Shown: piece by piece, positions 16,902 through 24,733 of the stretch
Layout of the letters: every line of letters starts with the position of its first letter
Numbering within the stretch: position 1 is the first letter of the stretch
NCBI RefSeq assembly: GCF_009735645.1
Contig: NZ_CP032550.1
Location: 2,170,001 to 2,234,000 of the forward strand
Direction of reading: 5' to 3'
Origin: Microbacterium oryzae
GTDB taxonomy: Bacteria; Actinomycetota; Actinomycetes; Actinomycetales; Microbacteriaceae
Length of the DNA: 64,000 nucleotides
Notes under the pieces: model-generated
What the model saw: the letters and a program-made list of their open reading frames with translations, nothing else
The model's database searches: none
What the model was told of the DNA's origin: nothing
Program-made: the position numbers and the translations under genes

Positions 16902-17822
16902 ATGATCACGGCAGAGAACCTCACGAAGCGCTTCGGCGCCAAGACGGCGGTCGACGGCATCTCGTTCGAGGTGCGACCGGGGCAGGTGACCGGCTTCCTC
17001 GGCCCGAACGGCGCCGGCAAGTCGACCACGATGCGGATGGTCGTGGGTCTCGATCGCCCGGACGCCGGCTCGGTCACGGTGAACGGACGCCGCTTCGCCG
17101 AGCACGCCGCCCCGATGACGGAGGTCGGCGCGCTCCTCGACGCGAAGGCCGTCCACCCCGGCCGCACGGCCGAGGCGCACCTCGGCATGCTGGCCGCGAC
17201 GCACGGCATCGGGAAGGCGCGCGTCGCGGAGGTCATGGAGCTCACCGGCATCACCGAGGTCGCGCGTCGCCGCATCGGCGGCTTCTCGCTCGGCATGCAC
17301 CAGCGCCTCGGCATCGCGGCGACCATGCTGGGCGACCCGCACACGCTCCTCCTCGACGAGCCGGTGAACGGCCTCGACCCCGAGGGCGTGCACTGGGTGC
17401 GCGGATTCGTCCGCTCGCTGGCGGCCGAGGGGCGCGCGATCTTCCTCTCCTCGCACCTCATGAGCGAGATGGCGCAGACCGCCGACCACATCATCGTGCT
17501 CGGCAAGGGCCGCGTCCTCGCCGATGCGCCGGTGGGCGACTTCCTGCAGGGCGCCGGCCGCGAGCGCACCCGCGTGCGCGCGTCCGACGCGCGGGCGCTC
17601 GGCTCCCTCCTCGCGGCCGACGGCGTGTCCATCACGCAGGTGTCGTCCGACGTCCTCGAGGTCGAGGGTGTTCCCGCGGCACGCATCACGCGCGTCGCCG
17701 TCGGTGCCGACCTCGACGTGCACGAGCTCGTGCCCCTGCGCGGCTCCCTGGAAGACGCGTACCTCGCCCTCACCGGCGACGCCGTCGAGTATCGCAGCGA
17801 CCCGGCCGCCCTCGCGGCCTGA
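16902..17822 (+). CDS. ABC transporter ATP-binding protein (drug/antibiotic exporter type)
   Basis: 306 residues. Walker A 'GPNGAGKST' at residues 34-42, ABC signature 'FSLGMHQR', Walker B 'TLLLDEPVNGLDPEG' and the H-loop 'SSHLMSEM'. The C-terminal ~80 residues are the extra domain seen in DrrA/CcmA-type exporters. It partners with the permease starting 12 nt downstream and is followed by a two-component system, an arrangement typical of self-resistance or cell-envelope stress exporters. Confidence 0.92.
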   Translation: MITAENLTKRFGAKTAVDGISFEVRPGQVTGFLGPNGAGKSTTMRMVVGLDRPDAGSVTVNGRRFAEHAAPMTEVGALLDAKAVHPGRTAEAHLGMLAATHGIGKARVAEVMELTGITEVARRRIGGFSLGMHQRLGIAATMLGDPHTLLLDEPVNGLDPEGVHWVRGFVRSLAAEGRAIFLSSHLMSEMAQTADHIIVLGKGRVLADAPVGDFLQGAGRERTRVRASDARALGSLLAADGVSITQVSSDVLEVEGVPAARITRVAVGADLDVHELVPLRGSLEDAYLALTGDAVEYRSDPAALAA

Positions 17823-17834
17823 ACGGAGACCCTC

Positions 17835-18659
17835 ATGACCACCGCCACCGCCGCTCCGCGCCGCGCCGCCTCGCTGGGCACCCCGCGCCTGTCCTTCTCG
17901 CACCTCATGCGCGCGGAATGGATCAGCCTCCGCAGCCTGCGCGCCACGACCATCTCGCTCCTCATCGGCGGGGTCCTCTCGCTCCTCATCGCCGTGGGCT
18001 TCTCGCTCATGCTCGCCGCCATGGCGCGCGACCAGGGCGCGGGGCTCGCCGCCATGCCCTCGGCGGACACCATGGGCACGAACGCCGTCCTCATCACGCA
18101 GCTGGTGGCCGTCGTGATCGGCGTCGCCGCCTACGCGAAGGAGCACGCGACGGGATCGCTCCGCACGCAGCTCGCCGCCGCTCCCCGACGGGTCTCGATG
18201 CTCGGCGCGAAGGCGGCCGTCGTCGCCCTCGCGATGTTCGTCTGGAGCGCGATCGTCCTCGCGCTGTCGTTCGTCGGCGTGGCGGTCGTCTACGCCGCCT
18301 TCGACTTCCCCCTCCAGCTCTCGGCGGCGCGGGTCGTCGTCCCGATCCTCGGCGGCGCCGCGCTCGTCGCGCTCTCCGGCATCCTCGGCCTCGGCGTCGG
18401 CGCGCTGCTGCGCTCCGAGAACTGGTCGGTGACGGTCGTGCTGGTGTTCCTGCTCCTCGTGCCGACCGTGCTGATGTCGCTCCCGTTCGAGTGGGCTCCG
18501 CAGGTCGCCGACCTGCTCATGGGCGAGACCGGCTCGGCGCTCTACACGGTGCCCGCGGCGTTCGACGCCGACGTCGTCCGCGACATCCTGCTGACGATCG
18601 CCTGGCCGGCCGCCGCGCTCATCGCGGGGATGGCCGTGGTGCGGCGCCGGGACGCGTGA
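17835..18659 (+). CDS. ABC-2 type transporter permease
   Basis: 274 residues with six predicted membrane helices. 'ATGSLRTQLAAAPRR' is the cytoplasmic coupling region typical of ABC-2 permeases working with CcmA-like ATPases. It follows the ATPase gene by 12 nt and ends before a strong hairpin. Confidence 0.9.
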   Translation: MTTATAAPRRAASLGTPRLSFSHLMRAEWISLRSLRATTISLLIGGVLSLLIAVGFSLMLAAMARDQGAGLAAMPSADTMGTNAVLITQLVAVVIGVAAYAKEHATGSLRTQLAAAPRRVSMLGAKAAVVALAMFVWSAIVLALSFVGVAVVYAAFDFPLQLSAARVVVPILGGAALVALSGILGLGVGALLRSENWSVTVVLVFLLLVPTVLMSLPFEWAPQVADLLMGETGSALYTVPAAFDADVVRDILLTIAWPAAALIAGMAVVRRRDA

Positions 18660-18680
18660 CCGCACGCACCCGTCGACTAG

Positions 18681-18702
18681 CCCCCTCCGCAGCCGGAGGG
18701 GG
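18681..18702 (+). terminator. Hairpin after the ABC exporter genes
   Basis: A perfect 9-bp GC-rich stem (CCCCCTCCG / CGGAGGGGG) with a 4-nt loop. No T-run follows, as is common for actinobacterial terminators. It would separate the ABC genes from the kinase genes. Confidence 0.65.
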
Positions 18703-18711
18703 CCATCCGCG

Positions 18712-18717
18712 TAGGGT
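18712..18717 (+). promoter_or_regulatory. -10 box upstream of histidine kinase gene
   Basis: TAGGGT, then 7 nt to a GTG at 18725 that opens an 11-codon frame running into the kinase start. Confidence 0.45.
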
Positions 18718-18724
18718 CGTGACC

Positions 18725-18760
18725 GTGACGCGGACACGACCCCGGGGAGGCTCGGCATGA
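18725..18760 (+). CDS. Possible 11-codon leader ORF coupled to histidine kinase
   Basis: GTG-started frame encoding MTRTRPRGGSA. Its TGA overlaps the ATG of the kinase gene (ATGA), and it contains the kinase ribosome site (GGGGAGG). A -10 box is placed 7 nt before the GTG. It may couple translation or act as a short regulatory peptide; equally it may be a chance frame in a 40-nt leader. No homologue is recognised. Confidence 0.3.
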   Translation: MTRTRPRGGSA

Positions 18761-20004
18761 GCGACTCCGACCTCGCGCTCCCGCGCCCGCCCGGAGTCCT
18801 CCGGCGCTGGCTCGATGCGCACCCGCGGACCGTCGACGGTCTGCTCGTGTTCGCCTGCGAGGTGCTGCCGGCCCTGCTCGCCCTCGTCCTGGCGGCGGCG
18901 GTGCCCGAGGGCGAGGCCGTGCCGGTCTGGACGCTCGTCGCGACGGGAATCGGGATCGCGGCGGGATCGGCCGCTCTCATCGCGCGGCGACGGCGCCCGC
19001 TGACCGCCGCCATCGTGTGCGGCGTGGTCGCCGTCCTGCCGCTGCCCCTCAGCATGGGCGGGCAGCTCGCGGTCTTCGTCGCGCTCTACGCCCTGGGCGT
19101 GCACAGCACGACGCGGCGCGCGTGGACCGGCTACGGGATCGTCGCCGGCATCACCCTCGTCGTCTCGGGGCTCGCGACGTGGCTCGCGCTCACCCGCCCC
19201 GACCTCCCCGCCGATCCGCACTTCAGCGTCAGCTCGCCCGCCACGGCGCTGCCGAACGCCATCGTCTTCCTCGTGCCGACGCTCCTCGGGCTCACCGTCG
19301 GCAACCGCCGTCGCTACATCGACGCCCTCCTCGCCCGCGCCGCCGACCTCGCGCGCGAACGCGATCAGCGTGCGCAGCTCGCGGTGGCCGACGAGCGCGC
19401 GCGCATCGCCCGCGAGATGCACGACATCGTCTCGCACAGCCTCACCGTGATGATCACCCTCTCCGAGGGCGCCGCGGCGCAGGCGGAAGCGGGACGGCCG
19501 GGTGCCCCGGCGGCCATGCGCACGGTGGCGGAGACGGGCCGCGCCTCGCTCGCCGAGATGCGCCGGCTGCTCGGCGTGCTGCGCTCCCCCGACGAGGGCG
19601 CGGCTGTCGCGCCCCTGCCGGGTGCCGACGATCTCGATGCCCTCGTCGAACGGTTCCGGGGAGCGGGCCTCGCCGTCCGCCTCACCAGGGATGGCGCGCC
19701 GATCGCGGACGCCGCGCTCGCGCTCACGGTGTTCCGCATCGTGCAGGAGGGCCTCACGAACGTGCTCCGCCACGCACCCGGGGCCCGACGAGTCGCAGCG
19801 GTCGTGCGCCGTGAGGACGGCCGGGTCGTCGTCGAGATCGTGAACGGGCCGGGCACCCGCCCGGACAGCGGTCCATCGGGCCGCGGCACGGGCATCATCG
19901 GCCTGCGGGAGCGCGCCGCGCTCTACGCGGGCACGATCGAGGCGGGCGCGACGGCGGATGGCGGATGGCGGCTCCACGCGGAGCTGAGGGAGGGACAGGG
20001 ATGA
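18757..20004 (+). CDS. Sensor histidine kinase, NarL/DesK type (HisKA_3)
   Basis: 415 residues. It has about five N-terminal membrane helices, then the dimerisation/phospho-acceptor box 'RIAREMHDIVSHSL' with His near 222, and an HATPase domain with N-box 'GLTNVLRHAPG' and G-box 'GTGIIGLRERAALY'. The stop overlaps the response-regulator ATG (ATGA). It probably senses envelope stress or the exporter substrate through its membrane domain. Confidence 0.93.
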   Translation: MSDSDLALPRPPGVLRRWLDAHPRTVDGLLVFACEVLPALLALVLAAAVPEGEAVPVWTLVATGIGIAAGSAALIARRRRPLTAAIVCGVVAVLPLPLSMGGQLAVFVALYALGVHSTTRRAWTGYGIVAGITLVVSGLATWLALTRPDLPADPHFSVSSPATALPNAIVFLVPTLLGLTVGNRRRYIDALLARAADLARERDQRAQLAVADERARIAREMHDIVSHSLTVMITLSEGAAAQAEAGRPGAPAAMRTVAETGRASLAEMRRLLGVLRSPDEGAAVAPLPGADDLDALVERFRGAGLAVRLTRDGAPIADAALALTVFRIVQEGLTNVLRHAPGARRVAAVVRREDGRVVVEIVNGPGTRPDSGPSGRGTGIIGLRERAALYAGTIEAGATADGGWRLHAELREGQG

Positions 20005-20663
20005 CGAGCGAGCCGATCAGAGTCGCGATCGCCGACGACCAGCAGCTCGTGCGGCTGGGGCTGCGGATGGTCCTCGATGCGCAGCCCGACATCGACGTGG
20101 TCGCCGAGGCCGAGGACGGCGAGGAGGCGGTGGCCATCGCCCGCTCGACCGACCTCGACGTGCTCCTCATGGACGTGCGCATGCCGCGGCTGGACGGCAT
20201 CGGGGCCACCGAGCGCATCGTGGCGCACGGTCCGCGGCCGGGCATCCTCGTGCTCACGACGTTCGACCTCGACGAGTACGCGTTCGCGGCGCTCCGTGCG
20301 GGGGCGAGCGGCTTCCTCCTGAAGGACGCGCTGCCATCCGACCTGCTCACCGCCATCCGCGCCGTCCATGCCGGCGATGCCGTGCTCGCGCCGAGCGTCA
20401 CGCGGCGGATGATCGCGCAGTTCGCGGCGTCCGCGCCCGCCGCACCGCGGCCATCCGCCGCGCTCGCGACGCTCACCCCGCGCGAGCGCGAGGTCTTCGC
20501 GGCCATCGCCGAGGGCCTCACGAACGACGAGATCGCCGAGCGGTTCTTCCTCGCGCCGTCGACCGTGAAGACGCACATCGGCCGCCTGCTGCAGAAGCTC
20601 GACGCGCGCGATCGCGTGCAGCTCGTGATCCTCGCCTACGAGGCCGGCGTGGTCGGCGGCTGA
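20001..20663 (+). CDS. Response regulator, NarL/LuxR type
   Basis: 220 residues. Receiver domain with acidic pair 'ADD', phospho-acceptor Asp near 58 ('LLMDVRMP') and Lys near 108 ('GFLLKD'); LuxR HTH at the C-terminus ('LTPREREVFAAIAEGLTNDEIAERFFLAPSTVKTHIGRLLQKL'). The ATG at 20001 overlaps the kinase stop. It likely controls the ABC genes upstream. Confidence 0.93.
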   Translation: MTSEPIRVAIADDQQLVRLGLRMVLDAQPDIDVVAEAEDGEEAVAIARSTDLDVLLMDVRMPRLDGIGATERIVAHGPRPGILVLTTFDLDEYAFAALRAGASGFLLKDALPSDLLTAIRAVHAGDAVLAPSVTRRMIAQFAASAPAAPRPSAALATLTPREREVFAAIAEGLTNDEIAERFFLAPSTVKTHIGRLLQKLDARDRVQLVILAYEAGVVGG

Positions 20664-20692
20664 CGGGCAGAGGCTGAGGGGCGGCTGACGGG

Positions 20693-20753
20693 GTCAGCGG
20701 CCGACGGGCGGCCGCTGACGGGCAGGGTCAGCGGCCGGGCGAGGTCAGCGGCC
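20693..20753. repeat. Short repeat cluster with hairpin between convergent genes
   Basis: GTCAGCGGCC occurs at 20693, 20727 and 20744 and inverted at 20710. The first copy and the inverted copy form a perfect 10-bp stem with a 7-nt loop (20693-20719). The last copy contains the stop codon of the SDR gene. It probably serves as a two-way terminator. Confidence 0.6.
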
Positions 20754-21734
20754 GGCGAGGCGCGCGGCGCGGGCCAGCGGCCACTCCATGCCGGAGAGCC
20801 GCTCGCACGTCTCCCAGATGCGCTGACGCACCTCGGGGTCGGCGGAGGTCTTCGATGGCTGCTGCAGCGTCGGCAGCCCGCGGGTGAGATGGCGCGGGCC
20901 CCAGTACTCCCCGCCGGAGACCTCAGGATCGACGAGCGCGCGGACGAGCGAGGCCGCACCGTCCTCCTTGGACTGGGAGACGGGCGCCTGCAGGGTGTCC
21001 TTCACGCGCTTCCACAGGCCGGGCTCGTTGACCCCGGTCACGCGCGGCGTGCGACCACCGATCGAGTAGCCCGGGTGCGCGACGACGCTCTCCACCGGCA
21101 CGCCCGCGGCCTTGAGGCGCGCGTCGGCCTCCATCCCGAGCGCCTGCACCACGACCTTCGACTGCACGTACGCGCGCCAGGCCCGGTACCCGCGCTCGAG
21201 CTGGATGTCGACGGGGTCGTAGGCGCCCATCCGCGTCGACATGCTGCCGAGCCAGACCATGCGGGGCGTCCAGGTGCGGCTGGCCGACTTCGACAGGGTG
21301 GTGAGCAGCTCCGCGGCCAGCACGAAGTGGCCGAGCGCGTTCGTCGCGAGGACCAGCTCACGGCCATCCCGCGTCGTCATGCGCTCGCGCGGCGTGTGCA
21401 CGATGCCCGCGTTCAGCAGCACGCCGTCGAGCCGCTGCCGCTTGAAGAGTCCGCCGCGGACGCTGGCGGCGGCGGCGCGGATGGAGCCGCTGTTGCTCAC
21501 GTCGAGCAGCAGCGTCTGCACCGACGCCCCGGGCACGCGCGCCTCGAGCGCGTCGCGCGCGGCGGTGAGGCGGTGCGGGCTGCGACCGCTCAGGATGACG
21601 TGGGCCCGGGCCCGGGCGAGCTGCTCGCTGGCGAAGTATCCGAGGCCGGCGTTGGCGCCGGTGATGAGGAACGTGCGGCCGGACTGGTCGGGCAGGCGCG
21701 CGGGATCCCAGCTCCGGGGCGCGCGTTGGGTCAC
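20745..21734 (-). CDS. SDR family NAD(P)-dependent oxidoreductase (retinol dehydrogenase-like)
   Basis: 329 residues. 'TFLITGANAGLGYFASEQLA' is the Rossmann TGxxxGxG motif; 'LNAGIVH' is the NAG motif; the catalytic Ser ('WLGSMS') and a Tyr-x3-Lys ('YVQSKVV') are present. The size and C-terminal 'GEYWGPRHLTRGLP' match the actinobacterial SDR group annotated as short-chain oxidoreductases of unknown substrate. The GTG at 21734 is preferred because TATCTT lies exactly 6 nt upstream; an ATG at 21773 is possible. Confidence 0.83.
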   Translation of the reverse strand: MTQRAPRSWDPARLPDQSGRTFLITGANAGLGYFASEQLARARAHVILSGRSPHRLTAARDALEARVPGASVQTLLLDVSNSGSIRAAAASVRGGLFKRQRLDGVLLNAGIVHTPRERMTTRDGRELVLATNALGHFVLAAELLTTLSKSASRTWTPRMVWLGSMSTRMGAYDPVDIQLERGYRAWRAYVQSKVVVQALGMEADARLKAAGVPVESVVAHPGYSIGGRTPRVTGVNEPGLWKRVKDTLQAPVSQSKEDGAASLVRALVDPEVSGGEYWGPRHLTRGLPTLQQPSKTSADPEVRQRIWETCERLSGMEWPLARAARLAGR

Positions 21735-21740
21735 GTCATG

Positions 21741-21746
21741 AAGATA
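21741..21746 (-). promoter_or_regulatory. -10 box for SDR gene (leaderless)
   Basis: TATCTT on the minus strand, 6 nt, then GTG at 21734. Confidence 0.5.
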
Positions 21747-21785
21747 CGCGTGAAAGCATGCCTCCGGGAGCATGCCCGCGGAACC

Positions 21786-21791
21786 TAGGCT
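21786..21791 (+). promoter_or_regulatory. -10 box for HAD hydrolase gene (leaderless)
   Basis: TAGGCT, 6 nt, then ATG at 21798. Confidence 0.55.
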
Positions 21792-21797
21792 GACACC

Positions 21798-22616
21798 ATG
21801 GCGCGACGCGATGAGATCGAGTGCTGGCTGACCGACATGGACGGCGTCCTCGTGCACGAGGAGAAGCCGATTCCCGGGGCTCCGGAGCTGCTCGCGCAGT
21901 GGCGCGACACCGGCACGCCCTTCCTCGTGCTGACGAACAACTCGATCTTCACGCCGCGGGATCTCGCGGCCCGGCTGCGCGGCTCGGGCATCGACGTGCC
22001 CGAGGAGAACATCTGGACCAGCGCCCTGGCGACGGCCGCGTTCCTCAAGCAGCAGAGCCCGGGAGGGTCGGCCTTCGTGATCGGCGAGGCCGGCATCCTC
22101 ACCGCCATGCACGAGGCGGGGTTCATCATGACGGAGACGAACCCCGACTACGTCGTCGTCGGGGAGACGCGCAACTACTCCTTCGAGGCGCTGACGAAGG
22201 CGGTGCGCCTCATCAACCGGGGGGCGCGCTTCATCTCCACCAACCCCGACGCCACCGGCCCGAGCGCGGAGGGGGTGCTGCCCGCCACCGGCGCGATCAA
22301 CGCGCTCATCACGAAGGCGACCGGCAAGGAGCCCTACATCGTCGGCAAGCCGAACCCGATGATGTTCCGCTCGGCGCTCAACCGCATCGGCGCGCACAGC
22401 GAGAACACCGGGATGATCGGCGACCGCATGGACACCGACATCGTCGCCGGCATCGAGGCGGGTCTCCACACCGTGCTCGTGATGACCGGCATCAGCTCGC
22501 GGACCTCGATCGAGCAGTACCCGTTCCGCCCCGACGAGATCGTGGCGTCGGTCGCCGACCTGCTGGACCTCCGCGCCGAGGGCGAGGGCGGCGGCGAGCT
22601 CGTGGCCGGGGTCTGA
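21798..22616 (+). CDS. HAD-IIA family hydrolase (NagD-like phosphatase)
   Basis: 272 residues. 'ECWLTDMDGVLVHEEKPIPGAPELL' is HAD motif I with the nucleophile Asp and general acid Asp; 'VLTNNSIFTPRDLAARL' is motif II; 'ATGKEPYIVGKPNPMMF' gives the motif III Lys; and 'GMIGDRMDTDIVAGIEAGLHTVLVMTGISS' is motif IV. It dephosphorylates small phosphorylated metabolites such as nucleotides or glycerol phosphate. Single gene with a leaderless-type promoter. Confidence 0.92.
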   Translation: MARRDEIECWLTDMDGVLVHEEKPIPGAPELLAQWRDTGTPFLVLTNNSIFTPRDLAARLRGSGIDVPEENIWTSALATAAFLKQQSPGGSAFVIGEAGILTAMHEAGFIMTETNPDYVVVGETRNYSFEALTKAVRLINRGARFISTNPDATGPSAEGVLPATGAINALITKATGKEPYIVGKPNPMMFRSALNRIGAHSENTGMIGDRMDTDIVAGIEAGLHTVLVMTGISSRTSIEQYPFRPDEIVASVADLLDLRAEGEGGGELVAGV

Positions 22617-22666
22617 CCGGCACGTCGGTCTCAGCGCGGTCTCGCCGCACTCCGAGCGGGCGCGGG

Positions 22667-22672
22667 TACGAT
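22667..22672 (+). promoter_or_regulatory. -10 box for membrane protein gene
   Basis: TACGAT, 7 nt, then GTG at 22680. Confidence 0.45.
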
Positions 22673-22679
22673 CTCCGGC

Positions 22680-23156
22680 GTGAGTCTGAACGAGGTGCTG
22701 CTGCGCGTCGACCGTCTCGCCGCCGGGCGCCAGCGCGACGTGCGGGTCCCCGCCATCGCCGACCCGACGCTCCGCCGCGACTGGCTCGTCGTGCGGGTGC
22801 TCCTCGGCGTCGCCATGATGCTGGGCGTGAGCGCGATCGGCATCGCGTTCTGGCTCACCATGCAGGGGATGGCCGAGCCGCTTCCCGTCTGGATGCGCAG
22901 CGTGGTCGTGCTGGGGCTGACCGGCGGCCTCGGCTACTTCTCGTTCCGAGCCGAGCAGGGCTGGTACTGGGCGTACGCGCGAATGCGCATGTTCGCGTTC
23001 ATCTTCCCCTGCGTGACCCTCGTCTTCGCGGCCGTCCCGGGGCTCTACCCCGCGTGGATGACGCTCGAGCAGCTCGCCTTCGCCGCGCTCATGCTGACGG
23101 TCGGCGTGCTGCTGACGACACCGCGGATGCGCGCCGCCTACCGGCGCGACGCCTGA
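22680..23156 (+). CDS. Conserved-looking small membrane protein, function unknown
   Basis: 158 residues. About 40 soluble N-terminal residues are followed by four predicted membrane helices (around residues 38-60, 75-92, 104-120 and 128-146) and a short basic tail (RMRAAYRRDA). No enzymatic motif is visible and the family was not recognised. Codon use is like the neighbours. It converges on the ROK kinase gene with a 9-nt gap. Confidence 0.7.
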   Translation: MSLNEVLLRVDRLAAGRQRDVRVPAIADPTLRRDWLVVRVLLGVAMMLGVSAIGIAFWLTMQGMAEPLPVWMRSVVVLGLTGGLGYFSFRAEQGWYWAYARMRMFAFIFPCVTLVFAAVPGLYPAWMTLEQLAFAALMLTVGVLLTTPRMRAAYRRDA

Positions 23157-23165
23157 GCGACCGCG

Positions 23166-24074
23166 TCAGGCGTCGCGGAGGACGAGCGCGCCCGCGCCGA
23201 TGATCGGGCCGTCGCCGCCGAGGGCGCTGCGGACGACGCGCGTCCGCTGCGCGTAGGGCAGCCCAGCCCACTCGCGCAGGGCGGCGCCGACGAGGTCGAC
23301 GTAGTCGTCGGCGACGTTGGAGAACCCGCCAGAGATGGCGATCACCTCGAGGTCGAGCAGCGACGACGCGTCGGCGAGCGCCTGCCCGACCGTCTTCGCC
23401 GACCGCTCGATCGCCGCCCGCGCGACGCGGTCGCCCGCCGCCGCCGCCGTGGCGAGGTCCTCGCCCGTCTCGCCCTGCCATCCCTGCAGCTGCGCCCACC
23501 GCACGCTGGCGGGGCCGGCCGCGATCTCCTCGACCGTGAGCTCGCCGACGTGCATCTGCCCGAGGTGCCCGGCATTGCCCGATGCCCCACCCACGGGGAT
23601 GCCGCCGAGGACGACGCCGCCGCCGACCCCCGTCGACACGACGAGCGAGAGCGACGCGCGGGCTCCCGCCGCGGCGCCCAGCCACGACTCCGCGAGCGCG
23701 AGGCACCCGCCGTCGTGCCGCAGCCGCACGACCGGGTCGAACTCGCCGGTCGAGGCGATGACGGCGTCTCGCACGGCTTCCAGGAGCGCGAACCCGCGCA
23801 CGCTCGGCATGTTGACGGGGTGGATGGCCCCCGCCTGCAGGTCGATCGGCCCCGCGCTGCCGATACCCGCGCCGACGAACCGCGCGCCGTCCGGCAGGTG
23901 CGCGAGCGCGTGCGACACGACCTCGGTGACGGCACGGTGGAGTCCGTCGGGCGTGATCTCCGGGCCGGTGGGCCGGCGGTTGCGGCCCTCGGCGAGGACG
24001 CGTCCGTCGGCGTCGATGAGCGCGGCGTCGATCTTCGTGCCGCCGAGGTCGATGGCGAGTGCGATGCGTGTCAT
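23166..24074 (-). CDS. ROK family kinase/regulator-like protein (probable sugar kinase)
   Basis: 302 residues. 'ALAIDLGGTKIDAALID' is the phosphate-1 ATP motif, 'GAGIGSAGPIDLQAG' is phosphate 2, and 'GNAGHLGQMHV' is the ROK signature region. The usual CxCGxxGC zinc cluster of ROK proteins is missing after the GHxG motif (the sequence runs GHLGQMHVGELTVEEIAAGPASV), so this is a zinc-less variant. There is no N-terminal HTH, so it is a kinase rather than a repressor. It follows pyrE by 6 nt on the same strand. Confidence 0.85.
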   Translation of the reverse strand: MTRIALAIDLGGTKIDAALIDADGRVLAEGRNRRPTGPEITPDGLHRAVTEVVSHALAHLPDGARFVGAGIGSAGPIDLQAGAIHPVNMPSVRGFALLEAVRDAVIASTGEFDPVVRLRHDGGCLALAESWLGAAAGARASLSLVVSTGVGGGVVLGGIPVGGASGNAGHLGQMHVGELTVEEIAAGPASVRWAQLQGWQGETGEDLATAAAAGDRVARAAIERSAKTVGQALADASSLLDLEVIAISGGFSNVADDYVDLVGAALREWAGLPYAQRTRVVRSALGGDGPIIGAGALVLRDA

Positions 24075-24080
24075 CGGGAT

Positions 24081-24659
24081 CTACTGCGCTTCCAGGCCGA
24101 GGTCGTCGAGATCGATCGCGGCGAGCCACTGCAGGCCCTCCGCCTCGATGCGCTCCTGCGCACCGGTCTTCCGGTCGACGATCGTGGCGACGGCCAGGAC
24201 CTCCGCGCCGGCATTCCGCAGCACCTCGACGGCCTTCAGCGGCGAGCCGCCCGTGGTCACCGTGTCATCGAGCACGACGACGCGCTTGCCGGCGACCTCG
24301 GCGCCCTCGATCTGGCGACCGCGGCCGTGGTCCTTCGGCTCCTTGCGCACGACGAAGGCGTCGACCGGACGGCCGGCGGCCACCGAGGCGTGCACCATCG
24401 CGTTGGCGATGGGGTCGGCTCCGAGCGTGAGTCCGCCCACGGCGGAGACCCCGTCGATGTCGCGGATGAGGTCGAGCATGATGCGCCCGATGGCGGGAGC
24501 GGCACGGTGGTCGAGCGTCAGCTTGCGCATGTCGACGTAGTACGTGGCCTGCTTGCCGCTCGAGAGCGTGAAGTCGCCGTGGAAGACGGCGTCCTCCGTG
24601 ACGAGGCGGATGAGCTCCTGCCGGTCGGCTTCGAGTTCGGGCGTGGATGCGATGGCCAT
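24081..24659 (-). CDS. pyrE: Orotate phosphoribosyltransferase
   Basis: 192 residues. 'FTLSSGKQATYYVDMRKLTLDHRAAPAIGRIM' is the orotate/active-site region; 'VVRKEPKDHGRGRQIEGAEVAGKRVVVLDDTVTTGGSPLKAVEVLRNAGAEV' contains the PRPP-binding loop DDTVTTGG. It makes OMP in pyrimidine synthesis. It starts directly behind a TAAGCT box and is divergent from xthA. Confidence 0.94.
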   Translation of the reverse strand: MAIASTPELEADRQELIRLVTEDAVFHGDFTLSSGKQATYYVDMRKLTLDHRAAPAIGRIMLDLIRDIDGVSAVGGLTLGADPIANAMVHASVAAGRPVDAFVVRKEPKDHGRGRQIEGAEVAGKRVVVLDDTVTTGGSPLKAVEVLRNAGAEVLAVATIVDRKTGAQERIEAEGLQWLAAIDLDDLGLEAQ

Positions 24660-24665
24660 GCGACC

Positions 24666-24671
24666 AGCTTA
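24666..24671 (-). promoter_or_regulatory. -10 box for pyrE (leaderless)
   Basis: TAAGCT on the minus strand, 6 nt, then ATG at 24659. Confidence 0.5.
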
Positions 24672-24721
24672 GAGAGCGCCGGGCGGAGACCCCGTCCGCG
24701 AGTGACGGCGGCGGAGCGAAA

Positions 24722-24727
24722 TAGGCT
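24722..24727 (+). promoter_or_regulatory. -10 box for xthA (leaderless)
   Basis: TAGGCT, 6 nt, then ATG at 24734. Confidence 0.55.
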
Positions 24728-24733
24728 GGAGTC

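Noticed and set aside
16458..19055. 865-codon open frame opposite the ABC exporter genes
   Set aside because: Antisense shadow; no motifs, and the opposite strand carries Walker motifs.
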